A DNA stretch of 64,000 nt from Erodium maritimum (lineage: Eukaryota; Streptophyta; Magnoliopsida; Geraniales; Geraniaceae). This document shows, piece by piece, positions 47,501 through 58,959 of this stretch. Position numbers and translations under genes: made by a program. The stretch lies in NCBI GenBank assembly GCA_963921825.1, contig OY997595.1, forward strand, positions 65,379,879 through 65,443,878, given 5' to 3'. Under the pieces are notes generated by a model. It ran no database searches. It was not told where the DNA came from and saw only the letters and a list, made by a program, of their open reading frames with translations. Each line of letters starts with the position of its first letter. The stretch's first letter is position 1.

Positions 47501-48830
47501 ACACCCCTCAATCGTCGGGTTAATTCAAAATATCTTTAAAATTTTGAAATTTTTCTAAGACTACTTCAAACTTGAAATCCCTGCGAAATAACCTCTTATT
47601 TTTAACAGATTTCTCCCTCAACAAAAATACCCGATCGGGTGTGTATGTACCCCGCTCAGATATAACCCACGCACATCGAGTTTTTTGCATTAAGGGTAAA
47701 CACGTAACCTTGACAAAAAAAAATAGAAGTGGTTATTTTGTAAATTAACCCCTCCCAGGGTTAGTAGACAAACCCTAAAACTTGTTAGAATATAACTATA
47801 ATTGGGTCTTCAACTATCAACTTGAGCTTTTAGTTGAGTTGGTCCTCTAATATGATATCAGAGCTTGATTCTTCACGGACTCAGTTCAAACCCCACTAAT
47901 TACAAAAATTCTAATTTCTTCTCTATTTATCAAATTTGTCCAAAAATAAGCCAACATTTATCACTCTTCTCTATTGGCACACTTCGGGTTTGTCCGTGAG
48001 GGCGCGTGTTAGAGGACCCGGGTTCAAACTCCACTAACTACAAAAATTCTAATTTCTTCTCTATTTATCAAATTTGTTCAAAAATAGGTCAGCCTTCATC
48101 ACTCTTCTTTATTGGCACCTCTTGTCTTCTAAATAATTCACCTCCGAATCCGTAAACAGACTTGTTCGTGAGGGCATGTGTTAGAATATAATAATAATTA
48201 GACTTTTAACTATCTACTTGAGCTTTTAATTGAGCTGGTCATCTCTAATAAAACTAACTCCTGAGCCAACACTTAAACGACCCGACAAAAGGGAGGCAAA
48301 AACAACAAAGAAAAGTGTTACTTCCGTTGTGAGAGATAGAGGGGAACTTACATAAGGTCCATAGAGCTCAATGTTGGAGGCCATCATGAAGTTCCTAAGG
48401 TTTTGGCCGCCAACTCCTGTCCTTAGGTGCATATCCGGAGTCCCATCCGGTAGCAACACGGACTGTAATAACACGACAACGTCTCATCAACCAAAACAAA
48501 ACCATGTAACAAAAACAAGACACTCGTGCACATTGTCTTTAATCATGCACATTATGTACACTCTCTACCACTTACAGCAACAAAAGCAAAATCAACACAA
48601 GCAGGCCCTTTCGGCTCTTCTTCTTCTACTACTTGTTCCGGTTGTTTGGCCTCGGCTTGCTTCTCCGGGACGGTCCCGATGGCTCTGACTCTGATCCTGC
48701 CTCGGTGCCTCCGGTCGGAGAGCTTAAGGGTCTTGAGCGTTTTGGTGTTGGTGTGTGCGAATTTGGGGTTGAGATTGGATGATAAGGAGGCTATGTTGTG
48801 CGATGATGAGTAGAGTTGCAGAGATCCCAT
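43978..48830 (-). CDS. PNSB3: Photosynthetic NDH subcomplex B subunit 3, 2Fe-2S protein
   Basis: Subunit of the chloroplast NADH dehydrogenase-like complex (NDF4 in Arabidopsis), needed for cyclic electron flow around photosystem I; it acts on the stromal side of the thylakoid. Minus-strand exons: 48830-48576, 48462-48352, 46817-46761, 46684-46622, 44206-44144, 44061-43978; all phase 0, 210 residues. The N-terminus (MGSLQLYSSSHNIASL...) is a Ser/Arg-rich chloroplast transit peptide. The core VLLPDGTPD, NIELYGPY, then NCSGGGTCGTCMVE with Cys at 129, 135 and 138, and a fourth Cys at 171 (NWRLACQT), form the cluster site. The end, IQQLPEWKAHEW, matches At3g16250. Introns 2 (1.5 kb) and 4 (2.4 kb) hold a TRIM and MITEs. 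Confidence 0.93.
44268..44713. mobile_element. Foldback MITE, PNSB3 intron 4
   Basis: Starts GGGAAAACTACTAATACCTAC and ends GTATTGATAGTTTTCCC. Flanks TATGATTAA (44259-44267) and AATGATTAA (44714-44722) match at 8 of 9 bases. Arms pair over more than 150 bases around an AT repeat. Mutator-type MITE, 446 bp. Confidence 0.72.
44487..44517. repeat. (AT)n microsatellite
   Basis: 31 bases of alternating A and T at the hinge of the foldback MITE. Likely polymorphic in length. Confidence 0.9.
46879..47266. mobile_element. Foldback MITE with perfect 9-bp TSD, PNSB3 intron 2
   Basis: Starts GGGAAAACTCTGTGCCCTAAC and ends TTAGGAAACAAAGTTATCCC. It is flanked by exact copies of TAAGATTTA at 46870-46878 and 47267-47275. 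The arms (for example ACGTTTGGTCTCAATTCC) pair over about 140 bases with few mismatches. Mutator-type MITE, 388 bp, among the least decayed here. Confidence 0.85.
47783..48250. mobile_element. TRIM element with 5-bp TSD, PNSB3 intron 2
   Basis: Short LTRs at 47783-47852 (70 bp) and 48179-48250 (72 bp) both start TGTTAGAATATAA and end TCTAATA. TGATATCAGAGC follows the first LTR directly (47853-47864); it differs by one base from the usual initiator-Met tRNA primer site TGGTATCAGAGC. The element is flanked by AAACT at 47778-47782 and 48251-48255. The interior is non-coding and duplicated in tandem: TACAAAAATTCTAATTTC occurs at about 47901 and 48041, with a stub TGTTAGAGGA between. It depends on other LTR elements for movement. 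Confidence 0.82.
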
Positions 48831-49162
48831 TGTTTTGGATACTAAGGTTTTGGCTGTCCGAATTGAGATACTTTTGAATTTGTACCATGGTGTGTGGTGC
48901 TTCTTATTTATCTTATCTTTGCTATTGTTTTGTGTTGTTTTGTATTGGTGTGAGTATGAGGATGGTATGTCATATGGCCTTCGGTTTGGGCTTTGGTTTG
49001 GGCCTTGACAATAATGCATTGAGTTGAACCATATTTTCACATGATAGAACCCTATTAGGTAAAAGAAATATGCTTAAACCTGTATGTTTTAGCATACAGA
49101 CAAGTAGTAGAAGTCAATTTCACTAACAAAATCGCGTGACTAATACTTTATGTATGACATAT

Positions 49163-49984
49163 GTGGAGATAAGACCAAGCCCTAGGGGCTGCATTCTCTG
49201 CGCAGTCTCCTCCCCTCCCACCCCTTCCCCCCTCCTTCTCCACCATGGACACTCTTGAAGCTCCTCACTCAAAGCGCTCGTCTACCATAATCACCAGAGT
49301 CCATTCTACCCTAACCACATGGTCCAATCTACCCATTTATGGGGGTTACTTTTTTGTTTTTGTCTTTTTTGCAGCCGGTCTACCCTCACAGGTCGACGCC
49401 CATCGTTCAATCCGTGCCATAGTCTCTCCCTCGTCTCGCGCTACCGTTCCTGCATCGCCGGACCGGCCCCGCCTTCGAGTCAGTAGCCACCGTGGCCCCC
49501 CTGCCGTTCTCCGGAAGACGGGCTCCACGCACCGCTTTCCATCTGTAGCGGCCTACCGCCCCGGGGTCACCGCCGACATGGGCCTGCTCCCTAGATGGAT
49601 CTGGGACCCGGGAGGAGGGACGGTCGGCTGGGGCCTATTTCACCGGAACCCGAATTCGGGAATCTCAACCCCGAACGAGTTTTTGCAGCAGGGAGGTCTC
49701 GGGGAATCTGCACTAAAGGCTAATTCTCTAGTAGGTTTCACTGTTTTAGATCGAATAATCGTTTGACTCAATAAGTTTAGGACTTTGGTTTATTATTTTT
49801 TTGTAACGTTGGATCGGGGAACTCTGTGTTCGGATCTGCGAATCAAAGCAGACTATTTGTATGGAACCATGTGCGCCCGATGGGCTACAGCCGATTGAGA
49901 CAAAAAGCTGGTATCCGGGACTGTTAGGTCCCTCCTTGTAAGCACGATTTTATCGTAATACTACTTCTTTCCCGTTTCAAAAAA
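49163..49984 (+). mobile_element. Non-autonomous poly-A retroelement between PNSB3 and TRZ4
   Basis: 822-bp insertion flanked by exact ATGTATGACATAT at 49150-49162 and 49985-49997. It ends CTTTCCCGTTTCAAAAAA. It contains a 173-residue ORF (49245-49766) that is not conserved in frame in the sister copy at 18961-19830, so I do not treat it as a gene. It lies inside a foldback-element arm related to the one at 29325-31238. It separates the two divergent promoters. Confidence 0.87.
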
Positions 49985-49997
49985 ATGTATGACATAT

Positions 49998-50687
49998 TGC
50001 AAACACAGGTAGTGTAGTGTTCATGACCAGTATTTAAAAGTAAGTTTCAACATTTAACCATAAAATTAAGTATTGAAATTGGATTTCAGCCTCACTGATT
50101 TAAGCAATTAAGAAAAAGTTGTTCATTATTTTTAAACTCGTACAAATGTAAATTAAATATTCTGTATCAAGTTTGAAAATACTTACATATTAAAAATATT
50201 CTAAGAACATAACCAAATTTAAACTAATCTAACATACAAAATCAGACTTTATACATAATTTTATTTTGGATACAGTAACCTAAATCAAATGACTAAAGAT
50301 TATCCCGAGCCGTCCATCTCGACAAGATCTATGGCTCACATTGTGTCACGTGTAAAGTCATGCACAATATCGGTCAATTTTTTTTCTTCCCAATTTGGCG
50401 TTTGAAGAACTAGTAACCAACCATTATGCATCCGATTTGACACCTCCACCAACGGTGATTTCGTCGAAAGTTCAGGTTCAAGTTTTCTGACGGTGTTTTC
50501 GGTCGATAATGGTCGGTTTTAATGGTTTCGATTTTTTTGCCCACCCGTACGAATGGATACCCCAAAATCCAATTAAAAAAACTATATTTATTAGTATATT
50601 TCAAAATTATTGGGTTTTTCTTTTTCTGAAATTCCCCAAACCCTGCCTTTGTGCGCCAAGAGGTAAAGCCGTTGAAGATCGGTTACC
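49998..50687. other. Upstream region of the tRNase Z gene
   Basis: The foldback-element arm continues to about 50061 (ending TTTAACC). AT-rich DNA follows, and 50560-50687 probably holds promoter and leader. No TATA box is convincing. Confidence 0.45.
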
Positions 50688-53600
50688 ATGCCCCGAATCA
50701 CAACTAGTCTTCGCCTCTTCTTCTCTGCGCCTCCTCTCAAGCTTAAACCCTTCTCTTCCTCTCTCCTCCGCAGACCCCAAAACCTCCATTGCTCCACTGT
50801 CTCGTCCCCTGTTCCAAAACGGCCCCGTATCGCCCACCGCCGTCCTCTCGTCCGCAGAAGCTACGCTTCTCTCGCAGAGGCGAAGGGCAGAGGTAAAGAG
50901 GCGGCCATGGAAGGCGCCGAGCTTGCTGGGTTCAACAGGAGCAGAGCAGAGGGTAGAGATGGAAGTGACAGGCCAAAGAAGACCCTGAAGCTGAGAGAAA
51001 GGAGGAGCCTCAATCCTTCAAGTTCTATAGCGTATGTGCAGGTATATTGGTTTCTTCCTTCTTGGTTTCATTGGCTTGTTGTTTACTGAAATGGGTTCAT
51101 CTCAAATCTTATATATATGTTTATGTATGTGGAAAAATTCAGTCTTCTATAGTTCTATTTGTTAATGTAAATGATTTTGTGGTTTTTGGGTAAATTTTAC
51201 TGGGACACCTTATCTTATTATGTGGTTCTGAATCATGATCATGTTTAAGTACATAGAGCATTGCAATTTGATTTCAATTGTAGCTTAGTTCATGGGAAAA
51301 TTAAATGCTCTGCAGGAGAAAAGAAAATCAATTTCTTAGTTATCTAAATCTCTGTTAAATGTTGTGTTAAGGATTATTAAAAGCCTCTGAAACAATTGGT
51401 TGTTTGGATATATGGGTTTGAGGAGGAGTTTATGGTGGATTTGGTTAACATTTAGATTTTTCTTATGTTAGTGAATTATGTAATTGGTGCTGTACAGATA
51501 CTAGGGACTGGAATGGATACTCAGGATACACTGCCTTCAGTGTTGCTGTTCTTTGACAAGCAGAGATTTATTTTTAATGCCGGAGAGGTAAGCATCAAGA
51601 GTCTATCTAACTCCATTGTTAATTTATGGTAAACAAATTTTTCATTTTAGATTTTATATGAAAATTTTCCGTTAATTTTCGGTAGCTTCTCTCTCTCTTG
51701 GGAAGAAGGGACGGGAAGGTTTTATGAGTGAGTTGACTTTTCTTTCTTGCTTTGCGTTGCCAACTCTGTTGCAAATTATATGAAAGTGAAGCACACTTTG
51801 GCCTCATATACACAGTTAATAGGCTTACAATTTGCATTCAATAGTCATCATGACAACTATGTTCTTGTGTATATGTTGCTAGTTGCTACTATGTCTGGTT
51901 GTTTATCATGAGTTTAGGACCAGTCTTCCTTTTTCACACATGTGAAATTAACATAGTAACAAAACTTTGATGCCCTGTTGTTATATTTGATTGTTAAATG
52001 TTTTACAAGACTAAACTTAAGACATACTTCACTGTAGCACCTTTGTAATGAACTCTGGAAGTTCACAATATATATTGACACGATAATTTGTTGCAGGGAC
52101 TGCAACGATTCTGCACAGAGCATAAAATTAAGCTATCCAAGGTGTCCTTTTTCTTTCCCACCCGTTCTTAATATCTTTTATGCCTTTCCACAATTTGGTT
52201 ACATGGGTTTTCCGTGCTATCATAATAACTATGGACAACTTTATTTACAAATACAGATAGATCATATATTCCTCTCTCGTGTCTGCTCAGAAACTACCGG
52301 TGGGATTCCAGGTTTGTTTTGTCAGAGTAGCAATGGAGAAAGAATATATTTAGTGTTACTTCAATTTGTTTACTTACACTACTTCCAGAAACATGCAAAC
52401 AATGTTCTACATAAATAATTGAATTGGTTGCCATAATGATCTTAGTATAATACGAACAATCATTACTTTGTCTCACAGGTTTGTTGTTGACTTTAGCGGG
52501 CATGGGGGATGAAGGCATGTCCGTGAGTACTATACTTGATTACATGTGTGCATACACCTCTATTAATTAATCTTAGTATAAAGGCAGTTAGAGGTTTTAC
52601 CAACTATCATTTTAAGTTTCGGTATCTATTCTTTTGAAGGTCAACCTATGGGGCCCTTCCAATCTCAAACATTTTATCAATGCCATGAGGTCCTTCATCC
52701 CTAATGCTGCCATGGTTCACGCACGAAGCTTTGGACCTGAACCCACTTCAAATGCAGTTCCCGATCCAGTTACGTTTGCAGAACCCGTTATCCTCATTGA
52801 AGACGAGGTTGTCAAAATCTCAGCATTTCTCCTACAGACAAGGTGCTCGAATGACATGTCTGTTATTTATGTGTGTGAACTGTCTGAAGTTAAGGGAACA
52901 TTTCACCCGGAAAGAGCAAAGGCTCTTGGTTTAAGACCTGGGCCAAAATATCGGGAATTGCAACTTGGAAATTCCGTCAAGTCAGATAGCCAAGATATCA
53001 TGGTGAGTCGTGATCACAATTAGCAAAGAATAAAGTTTTTAAAAAGGGGTAGCTTCACTAACACACCCACTTTGACCTTTGTTTATCAATAACACACCGT
53101 AAAGGTCAATGTGTATCAATAACACACTGTCACCTTTCGCTATCATAACAAACACACCCAAAAATCGGGTCTCGGCCCGAAATCAGATTTTTTTTTCAAT
53201 GCAAAACTTACATTATCAGTAGTTTTTTGATGATATCGAAAGGTGACAGTGTGTTATTGATACACATTGACCTTTAACAAAAGGTCAAAGTGGGTATGTA
53301 AATGATGTTTTTCCTTAGAAAAATTGTGTCATCCTTTTTACCCCTTTGCTTCTGATTTCCTAGGTTCATCCAAGTGATGTAATGGATCCTTCTCTTCCTG
53401 GTCCTATTGTTGTTCTTGTGGACTGCCCAACAGAGTCTTTTATGCAAGAACTGTTGTCCACTCCATCTCTCAATCCATATTATGTAGATTTCTCGGGCAA
53501 TCCAGTTGAGGGTGCTAAATCTGTAACTTGCATCGTTCATTTAAGCCCTACATCTATTGTCAGCAGTCCCGACTATCAAAAGTGGATGATGAGATTCGGT

Positions 53601-56600
53601 TCAGCCCAACATATTATGGCTGGACACGAAATGTAAGTCCCTGCCTTGGACTTACTGTTACTCTGCCTCTATATTAAATTTCCTCTCACCTTATTCGTGA
53701 TATTTGTAGGAAGAATGTGGAAGTTCCAGTCCTTAACTCAAGTGCAAGAATTGCAACACGCCTTAATTACTTGTGTCCTCAGTTATTTCCTTTTCCAGGT
53801 TATTGGTCTCTTCAGGATCTTAATTACTCAGTTTCAGAGTCAACTACTTCAAGCGAGGTTTGTTGTTTCATCTTCATTGTTATTTACATATGTATATATT
53901 GTATGGTTCGTGGTTGAACTTGTCCTCATGTGAGGAGTTGGTTTGGTTTCCTTGTATCAGGCTCCTGTTTCAAAGCTCTGCAAAAGCATATCAGCTGAAA
54001 ATTTACTCAAGGTATGAAAAGCTGATTTCTGTGGTAGAAACTATGAACTTTGTGGTAGAGAGTGCGGATTGAAAATCCCTTCCATTTCTTTGCTGAATGA
54101 GATGCTATTTTTTTCTTCTTCTGAATCCGTAATTTGTGAACTCCTATCGTAATTTATTCCTTCAAACCTTTAGATTTATCTGTATTTTTATGTGTGCAAA
54201 CACTTGACCTCTTCACATAGCCATTAAGAGCCCCTATATAGCACTGAGCCGATTGGACCAGTTTAGATCTTGGAGTTTCAGTTAAATATAACATCTTAAT
54301 AGGTCATACCAGTGTATCACATCTCTCATTTAACTACACTTCGTAAATTTTCTCACTCAACTGCACTAAACCTTCAATTTTTCTCACTTCACTCCATTTA
54401 TTTCTACAAGGACTAATATCCTTCATTAGTTTTCATATTTTCAATAATAGGTCAACAATAGTAAATTTGCTAGAGTTCCCTGGAATGCTGCAGGGGTAGT
54501 TTTTCATTCATTACCCAAAATAGAGTAAAGTGGGAAAGTTTTAAAAGTTTAGTGTTGTTGGATGAGAAAATTTAAATGTTTGTGTAGTTAACTGAGAAAC
54601 GAGACAAGGTTGGTGTACTTTTGTGAGATTATCCCTTTTATTTATCTATTCTTCTATTTTGTTTTAAGAAATAACTGTGAAAACAAATTGCTAAGCATAT
54701 TTGGCTATTTTGACATTTAAGTAATTCCCTTTTAAAATAGTTATATACATAATAATGAACTCTCTCATTAATAATGCCTTGTTACTGTTTATTACACGCA
54801 TACAAGCTTTTGTTTGTTTAAGATGTTCAAGCCTTTCTTTGGCTTGTTCTTCACTCTTCATTCCACTACATACCTCTTGACTCCACAATTTGTATCTAGT
54901 TATAATAGGAAATTGGAAACTAAACTATCTTTGCAAAAAAATTGTGGTGAACTATGCGCGTTTTGCAAATGCAACCGGTGAACTATTGATTCACAGACTT
55001 TTTTTTTCATGACCAACAGTTCACTTTGCGTCCGTATGCTCAACTAGGATTGGACAGATCTTGCATTCCAAGTTTGAAGACTCCCTCTGAGATCACTGAT
55101 GAGTTACTTTCAGAAATCCCGGAGATTGCAGATGCTGCCCAACATGTTGATCGGTTCTGGCATGAACCAAGAAAAAGGAAAGAGGAGACGAAATCAGTGG
55201 AAGATAATGGAGCTGTGATGGAAGAACCACTGTTGGGTGAGACTATCGTTCCTAGCTGTTTGGAAGATATAAGAAGAGACGATATGGAGATAGTTCTTCT
55301 TGGGACTGGTTCCTCCGAACCCTCTAAATATAGGAACGTTAGTTCTATATATATTAATCTTTTCGCTAAAGGCGGTATCTTCTTGGATTGCGGGGAAGGT
55401 GCCTTGGGGCAGCTGAAAAGAAGGTAATGTACTTAGTTAAGAGTTTTTCTGCTCTTGATAGCACAGTTAATTTTCAAAGTGAAAAATCTAAAATACCTTC
55501 ACTTTAATCAAAGGGATAATTGCAAAAATGTATCTTGAGGTATTCACATTTTGCAACTTGTAGCCCTCGTCTTTGATAATTACAAAAGGACCCTGAACTT
55601 GCCTTTTTGTTGCACTTTGTATAAATTTGTTTTAAAATGATGATCTTACCCTTGGAAATTTAAATTTTAAAAATAATAACTACAGAAAAAAAATCCAGAT
55701 GTTCATGTTCCTTAAGTTTCTTACTCTTTGTACAGTACAAAGAGGAAGAAGATTAAGGATATGAAAAATTGGATTTTTTGTTCTTTAAATATTATTTTTA
55801 ATATAGATTGTAAGGGTAAACTTGCCATTATCATACAAAGTACAACAAAAGACAAGTTCATGGTACTTTTCACAATTATCTAAGAGGGCTTCAAATTGCA
55901 AAAAATGAATACCTCAAGGTACTTTTTTTGCAATTATCCCATAAATCAAATTTAATGAAATGCAGGGAATTATAGACCTTTCACTTTGAAAACCAACTGT
56001 ACAGTGACAATTTTTAACGCCGTGAGAAAAAAAAACTTGGGGAGCTGTAAATAACGTTTTAAAGTTGGGGATGGTTATGTGCAAAGGACATATAGTTTGG
56101 GATAACTATCTGAAATATTCCATTTTTCGTTTATAATATTTTTTTGTTTTGTTTTGTGTCACATGGGATCAGATACGGTCTAAAGGGCGCAGATGATGCT
56201 GTGAAAAAATTGAATTGTATTTGGATTTCTCATATACATGCCGATCACCATGCTGGGATAACAAGAATACTAGCTTTACGCCGAGATCTATTAAAAGGTG
56301 TCCCTCATGAACCTCTCCTTGTCGTTGGACCAGGGCAGCTCAAACGATTCCTCCATGGATATCAAGAACTCGAAGATCTTGATATGCAGTTTCTCGATTG
56401 TAGGAACACTACAATAGCTTCATTACATGCTCTCGAAGGATCGAACAAGGATAATGATACCTTAGATTCTACCTTGTTTGCTAGAGGAGCTCCTATGCAA
56501 AGCTATTGGAACAGACCGGTTGACATTGGAACGATGCTGAAGAGCTTGAAAAATGTGCTCGGAGAAGCGGGTATTGAGGCCTTGGTTAGCTTCCCTGTTG

Positions 56601-57704
56601 TGCATTGTCCACAAGCATATGGCGTTGTCCTCGAGGCATCGGAGAGAACCAATAGTTTCGGCAAAGTCATACCCGGTTGGAAGCTTGTGTACTCAGGAGA
56701 CACGAGGCCCTGCCCAGCACTGGTAGAAGCCGCCCGGGATGCGACGGTTCTGATACACGAGGTTAGTAACATCTTTTTCTTATGCATTGCTACTGTAATT
56801 TAGAATACACAATTTTACAAGACTGGCAAGTAACTAAATAATATTAGGAATAATTGCAAAAAAATAATGTGATCGAATTTGCATGTTCGTGTTCTTATAT
56901 CTTTAAACTGTGTCAGGTTGTGGCACTGATTCTGAACTTGTATTTTGTTGCACTTATCAATTTATTCCAAAATGATGATTTTGCCCTTGAAACTTTAAAT
57001 TTAAATTATAAAGTAAACAAAAATAACCCAGAATTTTCATCTTTGCACAGGGTGTGCATTTGACTAGTCAATCGACTATTGATGATTTTTATAACACAAA
57101 TTATCAAATTTTATTATCATAATCAATTTTTTTTTCATTATACTACCAAATTATAAATCGAGTAGTGAAAATAATGCAATCATGTCTGTATTTTGTATTC
57201 ATCCTATAAAAAATTCAATTATGTTCACTAATTAATTTAAAATTGATTAACCGAATCAAAATAATTCGATCAGTCAGATTAGGTTAGTAGAATCAAAGAA
57301 AATCGATTATGATAGTAAATTTTGGAAATTAAAAAAGAAGTGATTTTATGTATTTTTTGTTTTTACTCTTTGATCCTTGTTTGCAGGCGACATTTGAGGA
57401 TGCAATGATGCACGAAGCAGTGGCGAGGAACCACAGCACAACTAAGGAAGCCATAGAAGTAGGAGCTTCTGCAGGTGTGTATCGGATCGTTCTAACCCAT
57501 TTCAGCCAGAGGTACCCGAAAATACCTGTTATTGAAGACGAGGATCATATGCATAAAACGTGCATTGCTTTCGATATGATGAGCATAAACGTTGCTGATT
57601 TGCCTGTGATTCCTAGGATTCTTCCATACATTAAACTTCTGTTTAGGAATGAGATGATTGTTGAGGATTCAGATGATGTAGATGTTGCAGATGTTGCTTC
57701 GTAA
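50688..57704 (+). CDS. TRZ4: Long-form tRNase Z (ELAC2-type), TRZ4-like
   Basis: Endonuclease that removes 3' trailers from precursor tRNAs so that CCA can be added. Twelve exons: 50688-51041, 51498-51587, 52097-52141, 52257-52311, 52479-52522, 52640-53002, 53364-53632, 53710-53857, 53961-54011, 55020-55423, 56173-56761, 57387-57704; 909 residues in closed phase. A basic, Ser/Arg-rich N-terminus (MPRITTSLRLFFS...) predicts a mitochondrial or dual-organelle address. The amino half is the inactive beta-lactamase lobe with the exosite (ILGTGMDTQDTLPS, LSRVCSETTGGIPG). The carboxy half has GTGSSEPSKYRN (568-579) with the PxKxRN loop, catalytic HIHADH (628-633), SGDTRPC, HEATFED and HFSQRYPK. In Arabidopsis TRZ4 (At3g16260) sits between the same neighbours. 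Introns 6, 9, 10 and 11 contain MITEs. Confidence 0.95.
53041..53345. mobile_element. Foldback element, TRZ4 intron 6
   Basis: Arms pair closely: CAATGTGTATCAATAACAC at 53107 against GTGTTATTGATACACATTG at 53253, and ACACACCCACTTTGACC against GGTCAAAGTGGGT. Outer ends AAAAAGGGGT and TTTTTACCCC are inverted. No clear target duplication. Fills most of the 361-bp intron. Confidence 0.6.
54301..54636. mobile_element. Foldback element, TRZ4 intron 9
   Basis: The left arm (ATCTCTCATTTAACTACACTTCGTAAATTTTCTCA, read in pieces) is mirrored by TGAGAAAATTTAAATG and GTGTAGTTAACTGAGAAAC at 54562-54600. The inner parts pair less well. Ends are not exactly defined. Confidence 0.5.
55513..55940. mobile_element. 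Family-B foldback MITE, best-bounded copy, TRZ4 intron 10
   Basis: Starts GGGATAATTGCAAAAATG and ends TTTTTTTGCAATTATCCC. Flanks TTTAATCAAA (55503-55512) and ATAAATCAAA (55941-55950) match at 8 of 10 bases. Contains the family motifs CTTGCCTTTTTGTTGCAC and GTACAACAAAAGACAAGTT. 428 bp. A single-arm remnant of the same family is in intron 11 at about 56855-57055. Confidence 0.72.
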
Positions 57705-57738
57705 ACATTTATATGATGATTGTTTCTTATTAATTGAA

Positions 57739-58269
57739 GGGATGATTATAAGAAGTATGAGGTATTCACTTGTTGCAGGTAGTAGTGTTATTCCTTGATA
57801 ATTGTAAAACAGTCCCATATTTTTTTTGCAGTAGTTTGTGTAAATTAGTTTCAAAATAATGACTTTATCTCTGGAGTTTTAAATTTAAAAACGACAAGAA
57901 AAAATAAAATATCTAAAATTTTCATTCCCTTTAATTTCTTCTTGTTTAGACATACACGGAAGAAGAAAATTTAAGAAAGATGAAAATTATGATTTTATTT
58001 ACTTGTCAAAGAATAAAGTTATCATTTTGTACCCTCAAAACAAAAAAAGTTATCATTTTAAAATAAATTTGTCCAAAGTGTAACTAAGAAGGACAATTTT
58101 ATGCAACTCTATCCTTTTATAGGACTAACTATCCCTTCAGTCCATGTGAGCCCGACGGGCTACGGTCGGTTGGGACAAAAACCGGTGTCCGGGACTGTTA
58201 GGTCCCTCCTTGTAAGCACGATTTTATCATAATACGACTTCTTTTCCGTTTCAAAAAAAAAACTATCCC
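57739..58269. mobile_element. Family-B foldback MITE 3' of TRZ4, split by a retroelement
   Basis: Starts GGGATGATTATAAG and ends CTATCCC. The flank TTAATTGAA (57730-57738) matches TTCATTGAA (58270-58278) at 8 of 9 bases, but only when the poly-A retroelement inserted at 58140-58260 and its target duplication are removed. It starts 34 bases after the TRZ4 stop codon, so it may supply the gene's 3' UTR. Confidence 0.68.
58140..58260 (+). mobile_element. 5'-truncated copy of the poly-A retroelement
   Basis: Only the last 121 bases of the family remain, ending TTCCGTTTCAAAAAAAA. Exact 13-bp duplication AACTATCCCTTCA at 58127-58139 and 58261-58273. 5' truncation with poly-A and TSD is the mark of target-primed reverse transcription. 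Confidence 0.88.
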
Positions 58270-58451
58270 TTCATTGAATGTATGTCTTGTTTCATATTTA
58301 ATAAATTACATATAATATGTTTTATTATTTTATCAAATTATTATTTTTTGAACGGAATGATAATATTATTAATTAAGTAAAGCAAATAGGTGTTCGCCTG
58401 ACGACAAACTCCTTACAAACCAAGAAACTAGCATAAAACAGATAAACTGAA

Positions 58452-58931
58452 GGGATAATTATTATTCCCAACTCCCAACTTTACGTCAAATACATATCCT
58501 AACCCCTCCTCACCTTTCGTTTCAAATCCTAACCTGAACTTTCGTTTTTTTTTTCAAAACCTATCATTTACTGTTCAAATTAACGGAATAGTTAATGACT
58601 ATGAACTGGTAACTGTGATGATGCAATGTTATGCACAAATCTGCTGCATTTTGTTTCCTTAAAACTACTACTCAAGTGTCCGATTGTGAATGTGAATGGA
58701 TTTAGGAGGGTATCAATGAGAAAGGGGCAAGGGTAAAATGGGAATACATTCGAAATATGGGGTCACTTACTGTGCACGTGACCGGCAAATTAACTGTTCC
58801 GTTAGTTTGAACAGTAAATGATAGGTTTTGAAAAAAAACGAAAGTTGAGGTTGGGATTTGAAACGAAAGGTGAAGAGGGGTTAGGATATGAATTTGACGT
58901 AAAGTTGGGGGTTGGGAATGATAATTATCCC
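58452..58931. mobile_element. Foldback MITE with perfect 9-bp TSD
   Basis: Starts GGGATAATTATTATTCCCAAC and ends GGGAATGATAATTATCCC. It is flanked by exact TAAACTGAA at 58443-58451 and 58932-58940. Arms of about 150 bases pair well (ACCTATCATTTACTGTTC against GAACAGTAAATGATAGGT). Mutator-type MITE, 480 bp. Confidence 0.87.
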
Positions 58932-58959
58932 TAAACTGAAACATAAAAGCTGAGTAGTA

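Noticed and set aside
47840-48250. Simple sequence duplication in the PNSB3 intron
   Set aside because: Better explained as a TRIM, because LTR ends, a primer-binding site and a 5-bp target duplication are all present.
49245-49766. 173-residue plus-strand ORF with a hydrophobic segment, possibly a gene
   Set aside because: It lies inside a retroelement copy with target duplications, and the sister copy at 19172-19596 does not keep the same frame open.
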